Shown in pieces: positions 1 through 7,400 of a stretch of DNA of 64,000 bases. This stretch comes from Deltaproteobacteria bacterium (GTDB lineage Bacteria > Desulfobacterota > Desulfuromonadia > Desulfuromonadales > Geopsychrobacteraceae): NCBI GenBank assembly GCA_024280335.1, contig JAJRQI010000030.1:1-64000 (forward strand). Direction: 5' to 3'. Position numbers and translations under genes: made by a program. Position 1 is the first letter of the stretch. The number at the start of each line of letters is the position of its first letter. Under the pieces are notes generated by a model. That model did not search any database and was not told the origin of the DNA. It worked only from the letters and a program-made list of their open reading frames with translations.

Positions 1-165
1 CTTCCTATCGCTTCCTTCAGACCCTGCCGTTACCAGCAACGCCCTTGCGATTCGGATTGTCTTCCCCCTGATCAGGGTGACGCCTGTATCTTGCAACAGG
101 CCGGGTTTGCCAGCTCCGCTGGGCAAACAAAAAGTGGATGGCACCAGCGGAGCCAATCCTAGAGT

Positions 166-317
166 CTGTCCGACAATCCATGACCGGCTGCAAACCCGGC
201 TGTTTGGCCCAGATTTCAGCTCCTTTTCGGCCCATAGCTACGGCTATGAGCTTTCAAACGAGCCAAAATCTATTCTCAAACTTCCGGATTTTCGCTTCGG
301 CCCTTATTGTCGGACAG
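166..317. repeat. MITE-like element with 12-bp perfect inverted termini
   Basis: CTGTCCGACAAT at 166-177 is perfectly complementary to ATTGTCGGACAG at 306-317, giving a 152-bp element. Near its centre is a second hairpin, CATAGC-tacg-GCTATG. No convincing gene is encoded. The sequence shows a non-autonomous palindromic element; that it is mobile is inference. Part of the terminus (TTGTCGGACTA) recurs near 20152. Nothing else recognisable was found in 1-165 or 318-458. Confidence 0.6.
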
Positions 318-458
318 CCTCCTGTGCGAGATGATCGGTTTGGTTCAGGGTTCTTACTGGTTGATCCCGGCAGCAGCTGCCACAACGAGATACTGTAATT
401 CGCGGAATCGGGCCATCGCCCTCACCAATAAAGCGAGAGATTCACGAGACAGAAGAGC

Positions 459-581
459 CTCTTGCAAAAGTCCGAAAGCTCAAACTCTCGTCATTCCCGC
501 GCAGGCGGGAATCCAGAAGTTCTCCGGGACAGCCTAGAAGCTGGATCCCCGTTTTCACGGGGATGACGACTTTTGCAAGAG
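459..581. repeat. Nested palindromic repeat element
   Basis: A perfect 14-bp inverted repeat, CTCTTGCAAAAGTC (459-472) and GACTTTTGCAAGAG (568-581), encloses a second inverted pair built on GTCATTCCCGCGCAGGCGGG and its imperfect partner ending GGGGATGACG. The inner module also occurs at 22409-22563 and 35103-35257. Such GTCATTCCCGC palindromes are common intergenic repeats in many proteobacteria. The rest of 582-783 contains no gene, only the upstream region of the flavoprotein gene. Confidence 0.65.
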
Positions 582-783
582 CCCCAGAAATAAAAAGAGT
601 TTCTTTAGCTTGAGTTTTCTTTACGATCAAAGAAAATAAAGTCGGCTGTCGGGCCGAAATCCGATAGCCTTACAGATAACGAGATGGAGACAAAAATATC
701 ATGCGGGTGACAGACACCCTCAGAACCAGCCCCCGCCCGCATCCATCACATAATGACCTTATTAAATCAATGGGAGAATCTCT

Positions 784-1419
784 ATGAAAACACTGGCATT
801 TAACGGCAGTCCGAACAAAGCAGGCAATACCTTTCATGCTATAAAAATGGTCACCGATGAACTGGAAAAAGAGGGCATTGAAACTGAAATTATCCATGTC
901 GGCAACAAAGCCATCAGAGGCTGTACCGCCTGTGGCCAGTGCAGAAAAAATATGGATGAACAATGCGTGCTGCCTGATGATGAGGTCAATCAGTGGCTGC
1001 AGCAAATGAAGCTGGCGGATGGCATCATTCTCGGCTCACCGGTCCATTATGCGGCCATGAGTGGAACCATGAAATCGTTTCTGGATCGGGCTTTTTATGT
1101 CGCCGGCGCCAATGGCGGTCTGCTGCGACACAAGGTTGGTACTTCGGTAGTGGCGGTGCGGCGCTCTGGCGGTTTGCCGACATTCAACCAGCTGAATAAT
1201 TTTCTCAATTATTCCGAAATGCTGATGCCGACCTCCAACTACTGGAATGTGATTCATGGAACCGGTCCGGGAGAAGCGACTCAAGACGCTGAGGGAGTAC
1301 AGATCATGCGGGTCTTGGGAAAGAACATGGCCTGGCTGATGAAATTGGTTGAAAACGGCCATGGCAAGGTTTTCCCTCCAGAGCAGGAAGCGAAAACCTA
1401 CATGCACTTTGTGCGCTGA
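784..1419 (+). CDS. Flavodoxin-fold NAD(P)H-dependent oxidoreductase / iron-sulfur flavoprotein family
   Basis: The 211-residue protein has the N-terminal FMN phosphate-binding loop of the NADPH-dependent FMN reductase fold (FNGSPNKAGNT, residues 5-15) and the GSPVHYAAMSG strand-loop near residue 84. A Cys cluster, CTACGQC, lies near residues 47-53, as in ISF-type flavoproteins and related quinone or nitro reductases. It is probably a cytoplasmic two-electron reductase using FMN. The substrate cannot be told from sequence. The ATG is preceded by GGGAG. It stands alone, with palindromic elements upstream and an IS-end-like stretch downstream. Fold and cofactor assignment are firm; physiological role is unknown. 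Confidence 0.85.
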   Translation: MKTLAFNGSPNKAGNTFHAIKMVTDELEKEGIETEIIHVGNKAIRGCTACGQCRKNMDEQCVLPDDEVNQWLQQMKLADGIILGSPVHYAAMSGTMKSFLDRAFYVAGANGGLLRHKVGTSVVAVRRSGGLPTFNQLNNFLNYSEMLMPTSNYWNVIHGTGPGEATQDAEGVQIMRVLGKNMAWLMKLVENGHGKVFPPEQEAKTYMHFVR

Positions 1420-1493
1420 CACTTCAAAGGACCACAGGCAGCACACCTTAGTCTGTTCAATTCCAATTTTATTTATATTTTTAGGGAGTAGCT

Positions 1494-1549
1494 GTTGAGT
1501 GCCACGACATCGTAGACACTTTTTAGTGCCAGGACATCGTGGACTCAAC
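1494..1549. repeat. Tandem 20-bp repeats inside an inverted repeat, IS-end-like remnant
   Basis: AGTGCCACGACATCGTAGAC (1498-1517) is repeated as AGTGCCAGGACATCGTGGAC (1525-1544), 18 of 20 identical, within a short flanking palindrome GTTGAG...CTCAAC. This arrangement resembles the repeated transposase-binding ends of some insertion sequences, but no transposase gene is nearby. It is interpreted, tentatively, as the relic of an IS end. The surrounding 1420-1721 stretch holds no supported gene. Confidence 0.4.
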
Positions 1550-1721
1550 CGCTAGCAACTAACACAAGTCATTGAATTGCCTAAGCATCCCGTAAATCAC
1601 CGCTTATTCAAGGGTCCAAGCATAATGCTAAGCTTTGAACATGAACCGATCTCCCGCAACGAATTACTTGTACCCTGCGGCCTTGTCCAGTAAAGTCTCT
1701 GCTCCGTATTGTTTCTTTTTC

Positions 1722-1863
1722 GGTAACTATTCAGCACGCCCGGATTTGGTGCTCTGGCAAGGCGCGAGCAGCGCAGAAGCGGAGCATACATGGTTATGTG
1801 AGCATTTGAGCAGCACAGCAACGCCGCCAGAGTGCCGAAGGCGGGATGGGCTGAATAGTTACC
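1722..1863. repeat. 142-bp MITE-like element with 14-bp TIRs and a 6-bp direct repeat
   Basis: GGTAACTATTCAGC (1722-1735) is the exact reverse complement of GCTGAATAGTTACC (1850-1863). Both ends are flanked by the same hexamer TTTTTC (1716-1721 and 1864-1869), which looks like a target-site duplication. The interior is itself a long imperfect palindrome (CTCTGGC...GCCAGAG, ACATggttATGT). It sits in the 5' region of metC, ending 47 bp before its start. The TIR resembles the ends of the elements at 29264-29405 and 53543-53683. Confidence 0.7.
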
Positions 1864-1910
1864 TTTTTCGTGAGCCCGGTGCTCCGTACAATGATCGAAA
1901 AGGTAAAAGA

Positions 1911-3077
1911 ATGAAGGGTAAAGCGACTGAGATTATCGGCAGCGGCTACGATGGCAACAGCAGCAAACTGGAGCGTTACCACTCGATCAATCCACCGATC
2001 TACCATGCCTCGACGGTGCTGTTTGAGAACTACGCCGAGCTCAAGGCCACCGGTCAGGGGAAATACGACGGTTTCACCTACGGTACCGACGGCAGCCCTA
2101 CCCAGCAGGCATTTGAACAGGCGATGACCGAACTGGAGGGGGGCTACTGGACCCGCGCTTTTCCGTCGGGGCTGCTGGCGATTACCAGTACCTTGCAGGC
2201 GTTTCTGCAGAGCGGCGACCATCTGCTGGTCTGCAACAGCGTCTACGGCCCGGTGCGCCGGTTTGCCAAGAACCTGCTGGCCAGGTTCGGCGTGGAGACC
2301 TCGTACTTTCCCGCCGATATCGGTGCCGAAATCGAGAGCTACATCACCCCGAAAACCCGTTTCATTCTGCTCGAGTCCCCCGGCTCCAACACCTTTGAAC
2401 TGCAGGATGTTCCGGCAGTGGTCAAGGTAGCGCGTAAGCACAACATCCTCACCGCCATCGACAACACCTGGGCGACGCCGCTGTTTTTTCAGCCGCTGGC
2501 CCATGGGGTCGATATTTCGATCCATTCGGTCACCAAGTACATCTCCGGCCATTCGGATGTGCTGCTCGGCAGCGTCACCATCACTGAGGCCTGCTATGAG
2601 CGCTTCCACCGGCTCTGTCGGGCACTGGAAATCTTTGCTTCACCGGATGCCTGCTATCTGGCGCTGCGCGGACTGAAAACCTTGCCGGTGCGCTTGCGGC
2701 AACACGAAAGCGCGGCGCTGGAGCTGGCCGGATGGCTGCAAGATGAAGCGGCCGTCGAGACGGTGCTGCATCCCGCCCTGCCCAGCCACCCGGAACATGC
2801 CATCTGGCAGCGGGATTTCAGCGGTTCAGCGGGGATCTTCTCCTTTGTTTTGCAGCCGCAGTACGATGAAGCGGCGGTGGCCCGCTTTGTCGACAGCCTG
2901 CAACTGTTCAGCATCGGCTACAGCTGGGGCGGCTTCAAAAGCCTGGTGACCGCCGGAAAGTTCGCCCAGTCGGAACTCTCCCGCTACCATGACCGCTGGA
3001 TGATCCGCCTGAATATCGGTCTGGAGGACGTGGCCGATCTGCAAACCGATGTGCAGCAGGCGCTGGCAAAGCTGTAG
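1911..3077 (+). CDS. metC: Cystathionine beta-lyase (Cys/Met metabolism PLP enzyme)
   Basis: This PLP-dependent trans-sulfuration enzyme is predicted to cleave cystathionine to homocysteine, pyruvate and ammonia in methionine synthesis. The 388-residue protein contains INPPIYHASTVLF near the N terminus, YGTDGSPT, and the PLP-lysine signature SVTKYISGHSD with Lys209. The ATG at 1911 is chosen because AAAAGG precedes it and because the longer open frame from 1635 would translate the MITE-like element at 1722-1863. Family members also include cystathionine gamma-synthase/lyase. The N-terminal pattern favours MetC, but specificity is inferred. Confidence 0.85.
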   Translation: MKGKATEIIGSGYDGNSSKLERYHSINPPIYHASTVLFENYAELKATGQGKYDGFTYGTDGSPTQQAFEQAMTELEGGYWTRAFPSGLLAITSTLQAFLQSGDHLLVCNSVYGPVRRFAKNLLARFGVETSYFPADIGAEIESYITPKTRFILLESPGSNTFELQDVPAVVKVARKHNILTAIDNTWATPLFFQPLAHGVDISIHSVTKYISGHSDVLLGSVTITEACYERFHRLCRALEIFASPDACYLALRGLKTLPVRLRQHESAALELAGWLQDEAAVETVLHPALPSHPEHAIWQRDFSGSAGIFSFVLQPQYDEAAVARFVDSLQLFSIGYSWGGFKSLVTAGKFAQSELSRYHDRWMIRLNIGLEDVADLQTDVQQALAKL

Positions 3078-3198
3078 CAACGCAGCAACAAGAAGGGACG
3101 ACAACCAGCGAAAAATGAAAGCCCCTTGTCATCCAGATCCAGACGACTTATGATTCTGAACTCGTAAAAATAACTCAATTTCTCCAGGAGGTATTTCT

Positions 3199-5106
3199 GT
3201 GGCACATCTGCCTGTAATTGTAGGTTTCGGTGGTATCAGCCCGGCTGGTAGAAGCTCTGCGCATCATGGTTATCGACGCTTGGTTATCGACCAGCTGGAT
3301 CAGGCAACGGCTCAGGAAACCTATGCCGATCTCGCCCAGCTGATGGGACTGACCCGCAATGAAAACGGGCAAGTCGTTGACCGGGCCGGCGCCGCGATCA
3401 GTCAGGCAGAAATTGCCCGACAGTACGCCGACCATATCAAGGACAACACCCTGATCCGCCGTCTGGAGAACAACCTCTTCGACCGGGATGCAATTCCGGA
3501 AAACCGGACCGCGACTCTCGCCGCCGAGCCGGGCAAGCCGATCAGCTTTACCCTGAAACGGAAACAACTTCCGGCCGACATCCCGGCCAACTGGCAGATC
3601 ACCGAGCTGGACAATAACAGCGTCAAGGTCGATATCGCCGATCAGCTCGAGGTTTTTCTGCCCAGCACCCGCTCCTCCAGCGTACAGAGCGCCGGGCAGC
3701 TGCCGACCGGTTTCGACCCGGAAAAGCTCTACCAGGCACGAAATCACCCCCGCGGTCTGCAGATGACTATCTACGGCGCTTCGGACGCGATTCAGTCGCT
3801 GGGGATCGATTGGGAACAGGTCCGTTCTGCCGTCGCCCCGGACCAGGTCGGAGTATTTTCCGGCAGTGCCATGGGCCAGCTCGACTATGCCGGTTCCGGG
3901 GGGATGCTGCAGGCACAGCTGACCGGCAAACGGGTCTCCTCCAAACAACTGGCGCTGGGGCTGGCAGAGATGCCGGCCGATTTCATCAACGCCTATGTCC
4001 TCGGCAGCGTCGGCACCACCGGCTGCAATGTCGGCGCCTGCGCCACCTTCATGTACAACCTGAATCTCGCCATCCGCGAAATCCAGAGCGGCCGCCGTCG
4101 TGTCGTGGTGGTCGGCAACAGCGAAGCACCGGTAACCCCCGAAATTCTAGAAGGTTACCGCACCATGGGGGCTTTAGCCGACGATCAGAAGCTGCTGGCC
4201 CTAGATCCCGAACGCAGCACGCCGGATTACCGCCGCGCCGCGCGCCCCTTCTCTGACAACTGCGGCTTCACCCTTTCGGAATCCTCGCAGTTTTTTGTGC
4301 TCTTCGACGACCAACTGGCGCTGGAGCTGGGGGCCAACATCTACGGATCGGTCGCCGATGTCTTTGTCAATGCCGACGGCTACAAAAAATCGATCCCCGG
4401 ACCCGGGGTCGGCAACTATATCACCGTGGCCAAAGCCGCCGCGGTGATCAAATCGATCATCGGCGAAGAGGGGCTGAAACAACGCAGTTTTGTCCAGGCC
4501 CACGGAACCAGCACCCCGCAGAACCGGGTGACCGAATCGCACATCCTCAACGAGGTGGCAAAAATTCACGGCATCGACCACTGGCGCGTCGCCGCGATCA
4601 AGTGCTACCTGGGACACTCGCTGGCCGTCTCTGCCGGCGATCAGCTGATGGCGTCACTGGGTGTCTGGAAATACGGCCGGATCCCGGGGATCGTCACCGT
4701 CGACAAACTGGCCGACGATGTTCACGCCAGCAACCTGAACTTCCTCCTCAAACATACCGAGGTCGGCCCCCAGGGTATGGATGCGGTGCTGATGAACGCC
4801 AAGGGCTTCGGCGGCAACAACGCCACCGGCTCGATCCTCGCGCCGCATGTAACCGAGCAGATGCTGGCCAAAAAGCACGGTGCCGCTGCCATGACCAAGT
4901 ACCGCAAGCGCAACCAGAACGTCGCCGAGACTGCCGCAAACTATGACCAGGAGACGATCGCCGGAAAGACTGCTCCCATCTACCGTTTCGACCACAACGT
5001 GGTTGCCGGGGAGGATCTGCAGATGAGCGCAGAGGAGATCAAAATACCCGGTTTCACCAGCAGCGTCAGCCTGAAGCTGGAAAATCCCTACGAGGATATG
5101 GCTTAG
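3199..5106 (+). CDS. fabY: Beta-ketoacyl-ACP synthase, FabY type
   Basis: The 635-residue ketosynthase closely resembles Pseudomonas aeruginosa FabY (about 634 residues), which condenses acetyl-CoA with malonyl-ACP to start fatty acid synthesis in place of FabH. The opening LPVIVGFGGISPAGRSS is characteristic. The thiolase-fold catalytic triad is visible: Cys281 in GACATF, His435 in QAHGTSTPQNR and His473 in CYLGHSL. The GTG start is supported by AGGAGG at 3187-3192. A hotdog thioesterase follows about 100 bp downstream, consistent with an acyl-chain context. Whether it is the main initiating enzyme here depends on a FabH elsewhere in the genome, which cannot be seen. Confidence 0.85.
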   Translation: MAHLPVIVGFGGISPAGRSSAHHGYRRLVIDQLDQATAQETYADLAQLMGLTRNENGQVVDRAGAAISQAEIARQYADHIKDNTLIRRLENNLFDRDAIPENRTATLAAEPGKPISFTLKRKQLPADIPANWQITELDNNSVKVDIADQLEVFLPSTRSSSVQSAGQLPTGFDPEKLYQARNHPRGLQMTIYGASDAIQSLGIDWEQVRSAVAPDQVGVFSGSAMGQLDYAGSGGMLQAQLTGKRVSSKQLALGLAEMPADFINAYVLGSVGTTGCNVGACATFMYNLNLAIREIQSGRRRVVVVGNSEAPVTPEILEGYRTMGALADDQKLLALDPERSTPDYRRAARPFSDNCGFTLSESSQFFVLFDDQLALELGANIYGSVADVFVNADGYKKSIPGPGVGNYITVAKAAAVIKSIIGEEGLKQRSFVQAHGTSTPQNRVTESHILNEVAKIHGIDHWRVAAIKCYLGHSLAVSAGDQLMASLGVWKYGRIPGIVTVDKLADDVHASNLNFLLKHTEVGPQGMDAVLMNAKGFGGNNATGSILAPHVTEQMLAKKHGAAAMTKYRKRNQNVAETAANYDQETIAGKTAPIYRFDHNVVAGEDLQMSAEEIKIPGFTSSVSLKLENPYEDMA

Positions 5107-5120
5107 TCTCTGCCGAAAGC

Positions 5121-5160
5121 AAGATGGACTCGGGGTGCCCACTTCAAGGGATGAATAGAT
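5121..5160. repeat. Internally deleted copy of the GTAACT-TTCAGC repeat family
   Basis: CTCGGGGTGCCCACTTCAAGGG followed directly by ATGAATAG matches the left arm and extreme right end of the elements at 29264-29405 and 53543-53683, with the middle missing. It lies between fabY and the thioesterase gene and suggests element decay. Confidence 0.45.
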
Positions 5161-5204
5161 TGCTGATGAAGTCATGTTTCGCAACGCAGAACCGGAGAAA
5201 CCCC

Positions 5205-5717
5205 ATGAGCTACAAAATCAGAAACCGTCAGAATATCTCCAAAGATTGCATGGTCTGCGGCACCGAGAACCGCTTCGGACTCAAGACCAGCTTCTACGAA
5301 ACCACCGAGAATGAAGTGATCGGCCTGTTCCAGCCGCGCGAAGAACACCAGAGCTATCCGAACATCGTCCATGGCGGAATTTCAGCAGCGATTCTGGATG
5401 AGACGATCGGCCGGGCGATCATGTCCTTTTACGATCAGGACACCTTCGGCGTAACCATCGATCTGCAGGTCCGATACCGAAAACCGGTGCCGCTGGGGGT
5501 AGAACTGAAGGTCGTCGGCCGGATCAGCAAGGACAGTGGCCGGATTTTTGAGGGAACCGGGGAACTCTACCTGCCGAACGGGGAAGTCGCAGTATCGGCC
5601 AAGGGCAAATACCTGAAACGGCAGCTGGGGCAGATCACCGACAGCGCGTTTAGCGAGGAGGGCTGGTTCTCCCCGGACGGAGAATACCCTGCGGAGATCA
5701 CCCTGGGCAAAGAATAA
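5205..5717 (+). CDS. Hotdog-fold thioesterase, PaaI family
   Basis: The 170-residue protein has the hotdog signature NIVHGGISAAILDETIGRA, where the HGG loop and the following acidic residue form the active-site region of PaaI-type acyl-CoA thioesterases. An N-terminal CMVCGTENRFGLK segment is typical of one subgroup. The ATG at 5205, with GGAGA just upstream, is preferred over a longer frame from 5124, which would read through repeat DNA. It follows fabY and may release or edit acyl thioesters, but the substrate is unknown. Confidence 0.8.
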   Translation: MSYKIRNRQNISKDCMVCGTENRFGLKTSFYETTENEVIGLFQPREEHQSYPNIVHGGISAAILDETIGRAIMSFYDQDTFGVTIDLQVRYRKPVPLGVELKVVGRISKDSGRIFEGTGELYLPNGEVAVSAKGKYLKRQLGQITDSAFSEEGWFSPDGEYPAEITLGKE

Positions 5718-5762
5718 ATTCTCGGCACGATTGCACAAAAATCGAAGGGAAAAGCCAAACCG

Positions 5763-5978
5763 ATGAACGAACCACAGCACAAAGACCCACTGCACGGCAT
5801 AACCCTGCAACAGATCGTCAACCGTCTTGTTGAGCATTACGGCTGGGATGAATTGGGCCAACAGATCGAAATCAACTGCTTCAACAGCAACCCTTCAGTG
5901 AACTCCAGTCTCAAGTTTCTGCGCAAAACACCCTGGGCCAGGAAGAAAGTTGAAGACCTCTACCTCGCGACGAAATAA
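5763..5978 (+). CDS. VF530-family small DNA-binding protein
   Basis: This 71-residue protein matches the VF530/DUF2132 family: [21 protein letters not shown] at the N terminus and the conserved [18 protein letters not shown] core. Members form a small helical fold reported to bind DNA, but their role is not established. It ends 4 bp before the helicase start, so the two are probably co-transcribed. Family assignment is strong, function unknown. Confidence 0.85.
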   Translation: MNEPQHKDPLHGITLQQIVNRLVEHYGWDELGQQIEINCFNSNPSVNSSLKFLRKTPWARKKVEDLYLATK

Positions 5979-5982
5979 GCCG

Positions 5983-7386
5983 ATGTCATTCTCTGCTCTC
6001 GGACTCTCCAAACCGCTGCTTCGCACGCTTGATGAAGTCGGCTACCGCAAGCCCACGCCGATCCAGAGCAAGGCGATCCCGGCGATCCTCTCCGGTCAGG
6101 ATGTCATGGCCGCGGCGCAGACCGGCACCGGCAAGACTGCCGGTTTCACCCTGCCGCTGCTGCAACGTCTGGCCAGCGGCCCAAAGGTGAAATCGAACCA
6201 CATTCGCGCCCTGGTGCTGACGCCGACCCGCGAGCTGGCGGTGCAGGTTGAGCAGAGCGTCGTCGATTACGGCAGACTGCTGACACTGAAATCGGCGGTT
6301 GTCTACGGCGGGGTGAAAATCAATCCGCAGATGATGAAGCTGCGCGGCGGGGTCGACCTGCTGGTGGCGACACCGGGGCGGTTGCTCGACCTGTTCGAGC
6401 GGAACGCGATAAAGTTTTCGCAGCTCGAAACGCTGGTGTTGGATGAGGCCGACCGGATGCTCGACATGGGGTTCAGCGACGAGATCGGCAAAATCCTGGC
6501 ATTGCTGCCGAAAAAGCGCCAGACCCTGCTCTTTTCGGCGACCTTTTCCGATGAGATCCGCAAACTCAGCGACAGTCTGCTCAAGCGTCCGCTGCTGATC
6601 GAGGTCAGCCCGAGAAACTCGGCGGCAAAAAGCGTCGAACAGTGGGTCTACGAGGTCGACAAGAACAAAAAGGCAGCCCTGCTCAGCCACTTGATCCAGA
6701 GCAAAGACTGGTCGCAGCTGCTGGTTTTCATCCGCACTAAAAAGGGCGCCGACCAGCTGGTCCGACAGCTAAAGGGCGAAAACATTTCCGCCGTGGCGAT
6801 CCACGGCGACAAGAGTCAGGGTTTGCGCAGCCGCGCCCTGGCAGACTTCAAAGCAAACAAAACCCGGGTGCTGGTCGCCACCGACGTCGCCGCGCGCGGC
6901 CTCGACATCGAGCAACTGCCGCAGGTGATCAACTTCGATCTGCCCAAGGTGGCCGAAGACTACGTGCATCGCATCGGCCGCACCGGTCGGGCCGGCTGCG
7001 CCGGAGAAGCCATCTCGCTGGTCAGTGCTGATGAGGTCAAACTGCTCGCGGCAATCGAGACCCTGATCCGCCAGACCCTGGTCCGCGAGGTCGAGACCGG
7101 CTTCATCCCAAAACACAAGGTTCCCCTGACCCGTCAGCTGAAAGTGCGGACAAAGAAAGCAAAAAAACCGAAGGCACAGCAGAAACAGAACGAGGATCGA
7201 AAAACCTCCGCTGAGCAAAAAAGCGCCGACAACAGACTGCGCCAGGGCGGCAGATCGCGGGACGAGGAGAGGACTGAATCAACGCGCGGCAGCAGAGGCA
7301 GGCAGAGGCGCGGCGACAGCTCTGCCGCCGCGAAGCAACGAGGCGCCACGAAATCGAAAGCGGGACGCCGCTCCCCCAGCAGATAG
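5983..7386 (+). CDS. rhlE: ATP-dependent DEAD-box RNA helicase, RhlE-like
   Basis: The 467-residue helicase unwinds RNA duplexes in ribosome assembly or mRNA turnover. Visible motifs are the Q motif (GYRKPTPIQ), motif I AQTGTGKT (45-52), PTRELA, motif II DEAD (154-157), SAT, and the C-terminal RGLDI and HRIGRTGR motifs. The tail after about residue 385 is lysine/arginine-rich and low in complexity, as in RhlE proteins. The ATG at 5983 lies just after the stop of the VF530 gene. A longer start overlapping that gene (5950) lacks support. Confidence 0.9.
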   Translation: MSFSALGLSKPLLRTLDEVGYRKPTPIQSKAIPAILSGQDVMAAAQTGTGKTAGFTLPLLQRLASGPKVKSNHIRALVLTPTRELAVQVEQSVVDYGRLLTLKSAVVYGGVKINPQMMKLRGGVDLLVATPGRLLDLFERNAIKFSQLETLVLDEADRMLDMGFSDEIGKILALLPKKRQTLLFSATFSDEIRKLSDSLLKRPLLIEVSPRNSAAKSVEQWVYEVDKNKKAALLSHLIQSKDWSQLLVFIRTKKGADQLVRQLKGENISAVAIHGDKSQGLRSRALADFKANKTRVLVATDVAARGLDIEQLPQVINFDLPKVAEDYVHRIGRTGRAGCAGEAISLVSADEVKLLAAIETLIRQTLVREVETGFIPKHKVPLTRQLKVRTKKAKKPKAQQKQNEDRKTSAEQKSADNRLRQGGRSRDEERTESTRGSRGRQRRGDSSAAAKQRGATKSKAGRRSPSR

Positions 7387-7400
7387 CCCTCCAGGGCCCG

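Noticed and set aside
1-175. Minus-strand frame near the left edge reading CLPSGAGKPGLLQDTGVTLIRG and on, without a stop
   Set aside because: No start codon or known family was found, and it is only about 55 codons, running off the window. It may be a transposase relic but cannot be supported.
1498-1544. Two 20-bp direct repeats as a possible CRISPR array
   Set aside because: Only two imperfect units with a 7-bp spacer and no cas genes. An IS end explains them better.
1420-1910. Possible riboswitch (SAM type) upstream of metC
   Set aside because: No SAM-riboswitch helices or conserved core were recognised. The palindromic structure there is accounted for by the MITE-like element.
1794-2609. 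Minus-strand 271-codon frame opposite metC
   Set aside because: It is antisense to a strongly supported enzyme gene, has no motif, and is expected from codon bias in a GC-rich gene.
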